DNA of 64,000 bases from NCBI RefSeq assembly GCF_019733395.1, contig NZ_JAIHOO010000001.1, positions 4,635,394 to 4,699,393 of the forward strand. Direction: 5' to 3'. Both the position numbers and the translations under genes were made by a program. Below the pieces are notes generated by a model, which saw only the letters and a program-made list of their open reading frames with translations, searched no databases and was not told the DNA's origin. The number at the start of each line of letters is the position of its first letter. Positions within the stretch are counted from its first letter, which is position 1. Origin of the DNA: Lysobacter sp. BMK333-48F3 (GTDB taxonomy: Bacteria; Pseudomonadota; Gammaproteobacteria; Xanthomonadales; Xanthomonadaceae). This document shows positions 26,461 through 36,430 of the stretch, in pieces.

Positions 26461-27422
26461 TCGGTCTCTACTCGAATCGCGTCCCGATCGCTTCGCTGTC
26501 GCGGCCCGATTCCGCGGCGCGCCCTGCCGCCTCCGGCATCGGCGTGCGTCTGCGCCGAGCCGCAACCCGCCTGCTGGCCGCCACCGCGCTGTCGGCGACC
26601 TTCGTCTTCGCTGCCTGCGCCGCGACCGAAACCGCGGCGTCGCCCCCTGCCGCGACGCGCGCGACCGCCCGCACGGCACCGACGATCCGCGTCCTCAGCC
26701 TCAACCTGTGGCACGACAAGGGCGACTGGCCGCGCCGCCGCGCCCTGATCGTCGACGAAATCCGCCGCCTGCGCCCCGACGTGATCGCCCTGCAGGAAGT
26801 GCTGCAGCGCGAGGGCCTGCGCAATCAGGCCGAAGACCTGGGCGCGGCCCTGGGCTACCGGGTCCAGTTCGTCTCGGTCGATCCGCCGCAAGCGGCTCGC
26901 CGCTACGGCAACGCCCTGCTGACCCGGGCGCGCAGCCGCGACCAGGACCAGCGCAAGCTGGAGCCGCTGGACGACTACCGCACCGCGGCGCATGCGCAGC
27001 TGCCCCTGGGGCGCGCCGGCGAAGTCGCGGTTTACGCCACCCACCTGCACAACGACCGCGGCGGCGGCGCGATCCGCGCCCGCCAGGTCGCCAGCCTGCT
27101 CGATTTCGTCGACGCGACCCGCGGCGACGGCCGGGTGCTGATCGCCGGCGACTTCAACAGCGACGCCGATTCGCCCGAGCTGCAGGCGCTGCGCACGCGC
27201 TATCGCGACGCCTACGGCTTCGCCCACCCGCAGGCCACCGCCGATCCGGCCGCGCACACCACGCTCAACCCGGCTTACCTGCCGGCGCAACGCATCGACC
27301 ACGTGTTCTACGACCCGCAGCGTTTCGAACTGGTCGAGGCCAGGATCGTGCTCAACCACAGCCGCGACGGGGTCTGGGCGTCGGACCATTTCGGCATGCT
27401 GGCGGTGTTGCGGCTGCGCTGA
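26457..27422 (+). CDS. Endonuclease/exonuclease/phosphatase family protein, exported
   Basis: 321 residues from the ATG overlapping the previous stop. Residues ~33-54 are a hydrophobic export segment ending in FVFAAC, a probable lipobox (C54); the 30-residue lead before it is unusually long, and an in-frame GTG at 26544 could be the true start. The EEP fold motifs are present: VLSLNLWHD (Asn), VIALQEVL (Glu), THLHND (His), IAGDFNSDADS (Asp/Asn), RIDHVFY and SDHFGMLAVL (Asp-His). The family cleaves phosphodiesters in nucleic acids, inositol lipids or sphingomyelin; being extracytoplasmic, lipid or secreted DNA is more likely. Coupled to the COG3650 lipoprotein. Confidence 0.87.
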   Translation: MIGLYSNRVPIASLSRPDSAARPAASGIGVRLRRAATRLLAATALSATFVFAACAATETAASPPAATRATARTAPTIRVLSLNLWHDKGDWPRRRALIVDEIRRLRPDVIALQEVLQREGLRNQAEDLGAALGYRVQFVSVDPPQAARRYGNALLTRARSRDQDQRKLEPLDDYRTAAHAQLPLGRAGEVAVYATHLHNDRGGGAIRARQVASLLDFVDATRGDGRVLIAGDFNSDADSPELQALRTRYRDAYGFAHPQATADPAAHTTLNPAYLPAQRIDHVFYDPQRFELVEARIVLNHSRDGVWASDHFGMLAVLRLR

Positions 27423-27520
27423 ACGCGGGACGCGGCTTCGAGGGATGGAGCCGTCGGCGCCGATGCTGCGGTTTCCCGGGTGGGGCCTGCGTGGCGCCCG
27501 TTTCTGCGAAGGCTCCGGGC

Positions 27521-27752
27521 TTCGATCGTTGACGCAAGCCTTGGGGCCTCTGCGCGTTCCGTGGTCGCGGCTTGCGCCGCTCCTACAGGCGATGGGTTCG
27601 GGCTTCGATCGTTGACGTAAGCCTTGAGGACTCTGCGCGGTCCGTGGTCGCGGCTTGCGCCGCTCCTACAGGCGATGGGTTCGGGCTTCGATCGTTGACG
27701 TAAGCCTTGAGAACTCTGCGCGGTCCGTGGCCGCGGCTTGCGCCGCTCCTAC
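27521..27752. repeat. 83-bp tandem repeat, 2.8 copies, each with a GTAG-type REP
   Basis: TTCGATCGTTGACG recurs at 27521, 27604 and 27687, exactly 83 bp apart. Each unit contains GGTCGCGGCTTGCGCCGC followed by TCCTAC, so a REP has been multiplied together with about 50 bp of flank. The third copy is cut off at 27752. Units two and three differ at two or three positions. Confidence 0.9.
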
Positions 27753-27785
27753 CCCAAGAGCAACAGCGGCGTCCGGCGTTGTCCA

Positions 27786-28190
<405 letters not shown>

Positions 28191-28279
28191 GGTTGATCGC
28201 CGCGTTCGGGACGGACCGTCATCCCGCTGACATCTGCCCGTTCCAGCATGACCGGCTCCCCCGTCCGCTGGAGCCCCGC

Positions 28280-29647
28280 ATGATCCGTTCCGCCCTCGCC
28301 GCCGCCGTGCTGCTCGCCTGCGCCCTGCCCGCCTCCGCCGCGTCCTGGTCGCTGCGCAACGCGGTCGAGACCCCGGCGACGACCCGCGATGCGGTGCGCT
28401 TGCCGCCGGGCACTCCGGATCAGGCCAATCTCAATCGATTCGGCTTCTATTCCGACCTCAGCTACAACCCGCGCGACGGCTACTGGTATGCGCTGTCCGA
28501 CCGCGGCCCCGGCGGCGGCGTGATCGACTATGCGACCCGCGTGCAGCGCCTGCGCATTCCCTACGATCGCCGCAGCGGCCGGATCGGCCAGCCGGTGGTC
28601 GACAAGACCATCCTGTTCAACGCGCGCGGCCGCGACAGCCTCAACGGCCTCAACCCGCAGTTGCTCAACGGCGACGCCTCCAAGCTCGGCCTGAGCTTCG
28701 ATCCGGAAGGCTTCGCGGTCGGCCGCAACGGCCACTTCTACGTCGCCGACGAATACGGCCCGAGCCTGTACGAGTTCGCGCCCAACGGCCGTCTGCTGCG
28801 CGCGTTCGAGATCCCGGAAAACCTGCGCCCGCGCAACGCCCAGGGCGCGCTGGACTACGTCGGCGACCGCAAGAGCGTGGTCGCCGGGCGCCAGGACAAC
28901 CGCGGCTTCGAGGGCCTGACCCTCAACGCCTCCGGCACCAAGCTCTATGCGGTGATGCAGGACCCGCTGGTGCAGGAAGGCGCCAGCAACGACGGCCGCC
29001 GCAGCCGCAACGTGCGCATCGTCGAATTCGATCTGCGCCGCGGCCGCGCCGGCGCGCAGTACGTGTACCGGCTGGAGCCGATCGAGGCGCTGAACGCGAT
29101 CGATCCCTCGGCGCAGGACGATTTCTCCGCCACCCATCAGGGCCGCAGCATCGGCCTGAGCGCGATCCACGCCCTCAGCGACCAGGACTTCCTGGTGCTG
29201 GAGCGCGACAACCGCGGCCTCGGCGTCGAAGTCACCGCCGCGCCGTTGCACAAGCGCGTGTACCGGATCTCGCTGCGCGGAGCCAGCGATGTGTCGCAGC
29301 GTTCGCTGGCCGGCAGCAACGATCTGCCGGCGGGGGTGCACGCGGTCGACAAGGCGCCGGAAGTCGACCTGCTGGCGGCGCTGCGCGGTACCGGTGCGCG
29401 CGACATCCCGGAGAAGCTGGAAGGCCTGGCGATCGGTCCGCGCCTGCGCGACGGCCGCCACCTGGTGCTGGTCGGCAGCGACAACGACTACAGCGTCACC
29501 CAGACCGGCGCCGGCGAGCAGTTCGAAGTCTGCGTCGATCGCATCGGTGGCAGCCGCACCCAGGTGCCGCTGGACGCCGCCTGCCCGGCCGGCACTGCGC
29601 GCATCCCGGGCACGCTGATCGCGTTCGCGGTGGATTTCCGTCGCTGA
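28280..29647 (+). CDS. Exported esterase-like/phytase-like protein (PF13449 type)
   Basis: 455 residues from the ATG at 28280, which begins a good signal peptide (RSALAAAVLLACALPASAA). The rest resembles the 'esterase-like activity of phytase' family, a beta-propeller: FGFYSDLSYNPRDGYWYALSDRGPGGG, LSFDPEGFAVGRNGHFYVADEYGPSLYEF, FEGLTLNASGTKLYAVMQ and FLVLERDNRG are the recurrent blade motifs. The family is exported and linked to phosphate or phytate use in some bacteria; the activity is not established for most members. A C-terminal pair of Cys (EVCVDR, DAACPAG) may form a disulfide. Confidence 0.87.
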   Translation: MIRSALAAAVLLACALPASAASWSLRNAVETPATTRDAVRLPPGTPDQANLNRFGFYSDLSYNPRDGYWYALSDRGPGGGVIDYATRVQRLRIPYDRRSGRIGQPVVDKTILFNARGRDSLNGLNPQLLNGDASKLGLSFDPEGFAVGRNGHFYVADEYGPSLYEFAPNGRLLRAFEIPENLRPRNAQGALDYVGDRKSVVAGRQDNRGFEGLTLNASGTKLYAVMQDPLVQEGASNDGRRSRNVRIVEFDLRRGRAGAQYVYRLEPIEALNAIDPSAQDDFSATHQGRSIGLSAIHALSDQDFLVLERDNRGLGVEVTAAPLHKRVYRISLRGASDVSQRSLAGSNDLPAGVHAVDKAPEVDLLAALRGTGARDIPEKLEGLAIGPRLRDGRHLVLVGSDNDYSVTQTGAGEQFEVCVDRIGGSRTQVPLDAACPAGTARIPGTLIAFAVDFRR

Positions 29648-29668
29648 TTCACGCCGGAGGCGCCGAGG

Positions 29669-29744
29669 AGCAAATCCCCCGGCGCCGCCGGATCTGCGCG
29701 TCCCATCGTTGCGCAGGCGCCAGCCCCCTTTTCCAAAGGGGGCC
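29669..29744. repeat. GCAAATCC-type repeat (left half) plus heptamers downstream
   Basis: AGCAAATCCCCC (29669-29680) and the palindrome CCCCCTTTTCCAAAGGGGG (29722-29742) have the spacing seen at 50.3 and 57.0 kb, but the right half is missing. A minus-oriented heptamer run (CCCTATT/CCCGATT) lies at 29817-29841. Confidence 0.7.
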
Positions 29745-29858
29745 AATCGACGCACCTTCGCGAATCGGCATAAGCCAGGGCCAGCGATCTCTCAGCTCGC
29801 CGTACAACGCCTATCCGATTCCCTATTCCCTATTCCCGATTCGCGCTACAACCAATCC

Positions 29859-30464
29859 CTACTTCACATACTTCCAGTTCCGCACCTTGCCCTCGGCCAT
29901 CCACTCCACCGCCTGCGCCAGGCGGGATTGGCGGGTGGCCTCGCGCTTGGCCTCTTCGATCCATTCCACGTACTCGCGCTGCTGGCTCGGCGGAAAGGCT
30001 TCGTAGGTGGCGCGGGCCTTGGCGTTCTTGCCCAGGGCCGCGGCGAGGTCGTCGGGGGTCCGCACCGGCGGCTTGGGCTGCGCGGTCTTGGTCGTCGGCC
30101 GGGTCGCGCCGGATTCGATCAGCGCCATCGCCTGCTTGACCAGACGGGCGAGCTCGCGCTTGCCGGGCAGGTCGGCGACCCGGGTCAGACGGCCGAACTG
30201 GCCCATCGCGTCGCTGTCGCCGGCCTGTTCGGCACCGACCACCTGCGCGCCGTGCCAGAAGCCGAAGCTCGCGTGCTGCTTGAACGCGGCCATGCCGCAC
30301 AGGATCTTGCCGCGGTAGACGAAGCTGGGCATGCCCCATTTCAAGGTCTCTTCGACCTCGGGACAGGTTGCACGCACGACCGTGCGCAAGTGTTCGAGGA
30401 TCGGCTGCGCGAAAGGCGCGGCCTGGGCGATATAGGCGTCGATGCGCGGGTCGGCGGCGGCCAT
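29859..30464 (-). CDS. YdeI/OmpD-associated family protein (DUF1801)
   Basis: 201 residues, cytoplasmic. Residues ~1-115 form a DUF1801 domain: VRATCPEVEETLKWGMPSFVYRGKILCGMAAFKQHASFGFW is its conserved core. Residues ~130-201 are the YdeI C-terminal bacteriocin-protection/OmpD-associated helix pair (TPDDLAAALGKNAKARATYEAF, then REYVEWIEEAKREATRQSRL). The molecular role is unknown; in Salmonella YdeI contributes to antimicrobial-peptide resistance. Confidence 0.88.
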   Translation of the reverse strand: MAAADPRIDAYIAQAAPFAQPILEHLRTVVRATCPEVEETLKWGMPSFVYRGKILCGMAAFKQHASFGFWHGAQVVGAEQAGDSDAMGQFGRLTRVADLPGKRELARLVKQAMALIESGATRPTTKTAQPKPPVRTPDDLAAALGKNAKARATYEAFPPSQQREYVEWIEEAKREATRQSRLAQAVEWMAEGKVRNWKYVK

Positions 30465-30565
30465 GGCAAGCCCTCGGCGGTGACGGCCTCATTCTGCGCC
30501 GGCCTTATGCCCGGCAGCCAGCGCCGCCATCCAGGCGCCGGATCGTGCCCTGCCCGGCTTTCGGG

Positions 30566-30611
30566 GTAGGAGCGGCGCCCCGCGGGGTTTCCTTCGGTCA
30601 CAAGCCGCGAC
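30566..30611. repeat. GTAG-headed REP
   Basis: GTAGGAGCGGCGCCCCGCGG...GTCACAAGCCGCGAC, the variant that also carries the GGGGTTTCCTTCGG middle. It sits in the 256-bp spacer between two minus-strand genes, which holds nothing else recognisable. Confidence 0.75.
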
Positions 30612-30720
30612 TGCGTTGTTCCGGTCTCGCGCCGCGACCACGGCCGACTCGGCCGACGCACCGGCGCCGACCGACGAACTCCGCCGAGACAGGGTCGGGC
30701 CACGGCGACGCCAGCCGTGC

Positions 30721-31308
30721 CTATCCGCGCAGTGGCCACTGCCCCAGAACGGTATAGGCATTGCGCGATCCCAGTTGGCTGTGGATCAACGCGAACTCGC
30801 TCACCGGCCAGTCGATGGCTTCGATCGCGATCGGCGGATGCAACGCCGCGGCGGCGTCGCGGACCACGGTGACGTGCGGCACCAGCTGCGATCCGGATTC
30901 GACGCGCAGGCCCTGCTTGGCCAGGGCCACGCCCAGGCGCTGCCACAGATGCTGCAGGCCGTCCGGCATCCGCTCGCAGCCCAGCCACCACGGAATCGAG
31001 CGGTTGCGGAAGCTGCCGGCACGGTCCAGGCGCAGCGCGAAGGCCGGCGTGTCGACGGTCGCCGCCGCGGCGCGTGCGGCGTCGGCACGCTCGCTCTGGA
31101 ACTGGTGAGCGTCGCCGAGGAACTGCAGGGTCAGGTGGTAACGGTGCGCGCCGATCGCGCGGCCGCCGCTGCGCTGTTCCTGCTGCAGCCGCGCCGCCGC
31201 GGCGGCGATGCGCTCGCGGGTGGCCGCATCGGGCAGCAGGGCGAAGAACAGCCGATGGACATCGGCGGGCGCGGCCGGAGCCGCGCCGAACAAAGAGTCT
31301 TGATGCAT
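30721..31308 (-). CDS. thpR: RNA 2',3'-cyclic phosphodiesterase (2'-5' RNA ligase family)
   Basis: 195 residues from the ATG at 31308 (MHQDSLFGAAP). The two signature tetrapeptides of the 2H phosphoesterase fold are HLTL (~58-61) and HVTV (~139-142), in the contexts AHRYHLTLQFLGD and LVPHVTVVRD. ThpR opens 2',3'-cyclic phosphates on RNA ends to 2'-phosphates; its ligase activity is a reverse reaction. The length is standard. It is 71 bases downstream of the secreted HExxH gene and may be the last gene of a four-gene unit. Confidence 0.92.
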   Translation of the reverse strand: MHQDSLFGAAPAAPADVHRLFFALLPDAATRERIAAAAARLQQEQRSGGRAIGAHRYHLTLQFLGDAHQFQSERADAARAAAATVDTPAFALRLDRAGSFRNRSIPWWLGCERMPDGLQHLWQRLGVALAKQGLRVESGSQLVPHVTVVRDAAAALHPPIAIEAIDWPVSEFALIHSQLGSRNAYTVLGQWPLRG

Positions 31309-31379
31309 GCCGCCAGTGTAACGCCGGCCGTTGCGGCAGCCGGCATGCGGTCCGCACTCGATCCGCGCGCCGGCGGCGC

Positions 31380-32537
31380 TCAGCGCGCCGGCGCGGCTTG
31401 CGGGGAGGCGGTCGCCTGGGCCGGATCCGGCGCCTTCGCCGCGCCGGCGTCGGCGGCTTCGCGCCGGCGGGTGTCCTCGGCCAACACTTCGGCCGCGGCG
31501 CGGCGCACCGCGGCGGGATCGGCGGTGCGCAGATCGGCGTCCGCCGCCAGGCCCATCCGCACCGCGACATCGGCCACCACGCGCTTGTTCGAATACGGGT
31601 GCGGGTGATCGGGGTTGTCGTCGCGGCTGCGATAGAACTTGCCCAGCAGGACGTCGCGGGTCTGGTCGGCCTGCGCCAGTTCGACCAGCTTGGCCCGGTA
31701 CTCCAGCTGCCAGGACGGCATGTCCGGCCAACGCAGCTGATCGGCGTAGTGCTGCGATTCGTGGCCGAGCAAGCTCACCCGGTAGTCCTCGCCCTGCAGA
31801 TCGCCGTAGTTGGAACGCACCGCGAACACGCCTTCGGCGTTGGCCCAGCCGCCGGCGCCGCCGGTGCCGCAATTGCCGTAGTGGATCCAGCCGCGGCTGA
31901 TCCAGTCGTCCATCAGGAACACCCGCACCGGCTGCCGCACGTCGCCCGGCAGGTCGACCACGTAGTCGCGCTGCTCCTGGCCCCGCCATAGCAGCAGGTC
32001 GTACAGCGGCGGCGTGCGGCCGAGCTGCGCGTGCAGGCCGCGCTTGCCCAGTTCGGCGTCGATGCGCTCGTTCAAGGCGTCGAACGCGTCCTCGCCCTCC
32101 GCCGGCGGCGCTTCGCCGAGCAGGCCGGCCAATTCGGCCCGGAGTTGCTTCTCGGCCGCGGGCCGAGCGGCGACGTCGCGCAGCGAACGCCACCAATAGC
32201 GCTGATAGCTGGCCAGCAGCGCGCGCACCATCGGATCGTCGAGGCCGCCGGCCGGCTCGACCGACGCCGGCGCGCTGCTGCGATCGTGGCGTTCGAGCAT
32301 GCAGCCGCGGAATGCGGCGTCCTTGGCGCTGAACTGCTCCAAGGGCGCGGCCTTCAACGCCGCCAGCGCGGAAGGCATGTCGGCGCGCAGCGTGTCGCCC
32401 TTGGCCTGATTCACCGCCTGCGCGGCCTGCGGACCGCTGTCGGCGGGCGTAGCGGCGGCGGCAGCGGCAACGGCTGCGCCGGCGGTCGTCGCCGCCAGGC
32501 CCAGCGCGCACAGGGTGGACAGCAGGGTCGGTTTCAT
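31380..32537 (-). CDS. Exported unknown protein with an HExxH zinc-protease motif
   Basis: 385 residues with a signal peptide (TLLSTLCALGLAATTAGAAVA). I do not recognise a family. The central segment VSLLGHESQHYADQLRW contains HExxH (H259, E260, H263), and E279 in WQLEYRAKLVEL lies sixteen residues further on, a plausible third zinc ligand as in gluzincins. Preceding blocks (PPLYDLLLWRGQEQRDYVVDLP, VRVFLMDDWISRGWIHYGN) look like a beta-sheet substrate edge. The tail ~345-385 is Ala/Pro-rich. Protease activity is inference from the motif. It sits 37 bases after the AraC regulator gene in a run SRPBCC-AraC-this-thpR. Confidence 0.78.
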   Translation of the reverse strand: MKPTLLSTLCALGLAATTAGAAVAAAAAATPADSGPQAAQAVNQAKGDTLRADMPSALAALKAAPLEQFSAKDAAFRGCMLERHDRSSAPASVEPAGGLDDPMVRALLASYQRYWWRSLRDVAARPAAEKQLRAELAGLLGEAPPAEGEDAFDALNERIDAELGKRGLHAQLGRTPPLYDLLLWRGQEQRDYVVDLPGDVRQPVRVFLMDDWISRGWIHYGNCGTGGAGGWANAEGVFAVRSNYGDLQGEDYRVSLLGHESQHYADQLRWPDMPSWQLEYRAKLVELAQADQTRDVLLGKFYRSRDDNPDHPHPYSNKRVVADVAVRMGLAADADLRTADPAAVRRAAAEVLAEDTRRREAADAGAAKAPDPAQATASPQAAPAR

Positions 32538-32574
32538 CGTCGGACTCCGGTTGCGCCGCGGCGCGTTGGGGCCA

Positions 32575-33372
32575 TTAGGCCGCCTGCGCCAGGACCGGGT
32601 CTTGTACGCACTTGATCTGCCGGCGCAGCAGCGCCGGGGTGCAGCCGGCGTGGGCGACCACGATCCGGTGCAGATGGCTCTGGTCGGCGAAGCCCGCGGT
32701 CGCGGCGACTTGGGCCAGCGGCAGGTCGGTGGCCAGCAGCTGCAGCGCGCGACGCCAGCGCAATTCGCGGCGCAGCGCGCGCGGCGACATGCCGTAGCTG
32801 CGGCTCAACGCGCGGCTGGCGTGCTCGGCCGAGACCCCGAGCCGGCCGGCGAGCGCGCCGATCTCGTCTTCGCTGTCGGCCATGCCGCGCAGCAGTTCGC
32901 CCTGCCAGTCCGGCAGCGCCAACGCCGCCTGCGGTACGGCGCAGGCCAGCAGTTCGGGCAGGCGCTGCGGGCAGCGCGCGAACACCTCCAGTGCGTCCTT
33001 GAGATCGTGCACCCGCCAGGCGCTGGCGCCCAGGGCGATCGTGGCCGTGTCCGGCCGGCGCATGCCCTGCCGATCGCTCCCCCGCCGGCCGGGTCCGGAC
33101 GAGGCGAGACGCGCAAGATCAAGACCGGATACCCCCAAACCCGGCAGATCCAGATTGATCGCCTGCGCACCGAGCCGGCCGAAACGGTCGCCATGGGCGT
33201 GATAGGCCGGATGCAGCACCAGCGTGCCGGGCGTGCACGGCAGCGGGCCGTCGACGCTGGACTCGGTGTAATCGCCGTCCAGCACCAACGCGGCGTAGGC
33301 GTGCCGGTGGCGGTGCGTCGCCAGGCTGGCGCCGCGCTCGTGACGGGTGCGGTAGGCGGCCGCGGAGCTCAT
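32575..33372 (-). CDS. AraC family transcriptional regulator
   Basis: 265 residues from the ATG at 33372, which overlaps the stop of the upstream gene (ATGA). The N-terminal part is a cupin-like effector domain (HRHRHAYAALVLDGDYTES, GTLVLHPAYHAHGDRFG) and the C-terminal ~100 residues carry two helix-turn-helix units: EIGALAGRLGVSAEHASRALSRSYGMSPRALRRELR and LPLAQVAATAGFADQSHLHRIVVAHAGCTPALLRR. The metal-like His cluster HRHRH may bind a ligand. The coupling suggests that it controls, or is controlled with, the exported SRPBCC protein. Confidence 0.9.
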   Translation of the reverse strand: MSSAAAYRTRHERGASLATHRHRHAYAALVLDGDYTESSVDGPLPCTPGTLVLHPAYHAHGDRFGRLGAQAINLDLPGLGVSGLDLARLASSGPGRRGSDRQGMRRPDTATIALGASAWRVHDLKDALEVFARCPQRLPELLACAVPQAALALPDWQGELLRGMADSEDEIGALAGRLGVSAEHASRALSRSYGMSPRALRRELRWRRALQLLATDLPLAQVAATAGFADQSHLHRIVVAHAGCTPALLRRQIKCVQDPVLAQAA

Positions 33373-33986
33373 CGCTGCGGATCGGGCGGGACGGCGCCAT
33401 GGCCGGCCTCGTCGTCGGCCTTCGCGCGGGCCGGGCTGGCCGTCGAACGCCGCAGGTAGTCGCCCAGCCCGCGCAGTTGCAGGCCCTGCACCTGATCGAC
33501 CACGGCGACGAACTTGCTCAGATCGTCCGGGGTGTAGCCGCCGGCGCGGTAGGTCATGACGATGCGGGTGCCGCCGTCGGCGGTCGCGGACAGCTTGAAC
33601 TCCAGCGCGCCGTGCAGGCCCATGCCCTGCAGCGGGCCGAGCCCGCCGAGCAGGCGCAGGGTCTTGCCCGGGTCGACGAAGCTCACCGTCATGTGCAGGG
33701 CCTGACGCCGGCCGTCCCGACCGATCTCGCAGAAACAGCCGCCGGCGCGCGGCTGCAGCGACAGGCGCGAATCCTGGCCCCACCAGGTGTGGTCTTTCGG
33801 CCACCAACGGTCGATGTCCTCGACCAGGGCGGTCCACGCCGCGTCGGGCGCGACCACTACCGTCTGCTCGTTCTCGACCGTGAACCCGTTCGCCGCCGCG
33901 TCCTTGACCGCGGCCGCGGCCGGGCCGCCGCCCAGGCCCAGGGCGAGCGCCATCGCCGCCACCGCTCGTGTGCCGATCCGCCGCAT
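33369..33986 (-). CDS. Exported SRPBCC (START-like) domain protein
   Basis: 205 residues with a signal peptide (MALALGLGGGPAAAA, cleavage ~26). The body is a single SRPBCC fold: VENEQTVVVAPDAAWTALVEDIDRWWPKDHTW, GGCFCEIG, LHMTVSFVDPGKTLRLLGGLGPL, LEFKLSATADGGTRIVMTYRAGGY. This is the AHSA1/polyketide-cyclase-like lipid-binding fold; an exported version is less common than the cytoplasmic one. It is the first gene of the unit and overlaps the AraC gene by four bases. The ligand is unknown. Confidence 0.82.
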   Translation of the reverse strand: MRRIGTRAVAAMALALGLGGGPAAAAVKDAAANGFTVENEQTVVVAPDAAWTALVEDIDRWWPKDHTWWGQDSRLSLQPRAGGCFCEIGRDGRRQALHMTVSFVDPGKTLRLLGGLGPLQGMGLHGALEFKLSATADGGTRIVMTYRAGGYTPDDLSKFVAVVDQVQGLQLRGLGDYLRRSTASPARAKADDEAGHGAVPPDPQR

Positions 33987-34089
33987 CGCCGCTCTCCCTC
34001 GCCGGCGACCGCCGGCGTTCGTTGCGCCGATTAGGAACCTGCGCCGGAGACCGGCGCAAGCGACGGAAGTCGGGGGTGGCGCGGCGCGC

Positions 34090-35973
<1,884 letters not shown>

Positions 35974-36100
35974 CCGTCCATTCTACCGGGCGCGGCGCCC
36001 GCGGCGGCGTCCCGGCCCGCACGCGCCGCCGGCCGGGCGCATACTCGGCGCAGGCGCTCGGCATCCGCCGCACCGCGCCGCCACCGAGGGAGGATCCGCG

Positions 36101-36217
36101 ATGAGCAAGGGCATGGACCGCAAGAAAGAGACCAAGAAGAAGCCGGCCAAGACCATGAAGGAAAAGCGCGCCGAGAAGAACGAGAAGAAGGCCGCCAAGC
36201 CCTTCGCACCGGCTTGA
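36101..36217 (+). CDS. Lys-rich 38-residue protein
   Basis: The ATG at 36101 is preceded by GAGGGAGGATCCGCG, a strong ribosome binding site, and the frame ends TGA at 36217. About 40% of residues are Lys or Arg, arranged MDRKKETKKKPAKTMKEKR followed by AEKNEKKAAKPFAPA. It has no signal or membrane helix and probably binds nucleic acid or ribosomes. Similar very short Lys-rich proteins beginning MSKG.D.KKE are, to my recollection, common in proteobacteria, but the role is unknown. It is divergent from uup, 127 bases away. Confidence 0.68.
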   Translation: MSKGMDRKKETKKKPAKTMKEKRAEKNEKKAAKPFAPA

Positions 36218-36249
36218 AGGCGCGGCTTGCAGGGGCCTGCCTGCGTGCC

Positions 36250-36408
36250 GATCTGGACCAGTTGGGTCTGAACCAGTTCGATCCGAACCAGTTGGGTCTG
36301 AACATGTCGGCGTGAACATGCCGGTCTGAACATGCCGGTACGAACCAGGCCGGTCTGAACCAGACCGGTCTTTACATCCCGGTTGGAGCACCCCGGTCGG
36401 AGCCTCCC
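36250..36408. repeat. Degenerate 15-bp minisatellite (GGTCTGAACCAGNNN)
   Basis: About ten 13-15-bp units run from 36250 to 36408; the first four keep exact 15-bp spacing, later ones lose one or two bases. They fill the spacer between the small Lys-rich gene and the GNAT gene. No gene is supported in it. Confidence 0.8.
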
Positions 36409-36430
36409 GACTCGAACCGGGCCGGCGCGC

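Noticed and set aside
27521..27752. Regularly spaced repeats as a CRISPR array
   Set aside because: The 83-bp units are nearly identical throughout, with no variable spacers, and there are no cas genes; it is a tandem duplication of a REP with its flank.
30721..32511. 2'-5' RNA ligase fused to a large N-terminal extension
   Set aside because: The extension reads the HExxH gene in another frame; the ligase starts normally at 31308.
32575..34059. AraC regulator fused to an N-terminal domain in one long frame
   Set aside because: The upstream part is the out-of-frame shadow of the SRPBCC gene; the ATG at 33372 overlapping its stop gives a normal-length AraC protein.
36235..36315. Pentapeptide-repeat protein in the minisatellite
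   Set aside because: Only four units stay in frame, the A(D/N)LXX pattern is not kept, and no start or ribosome binding site precedes it.
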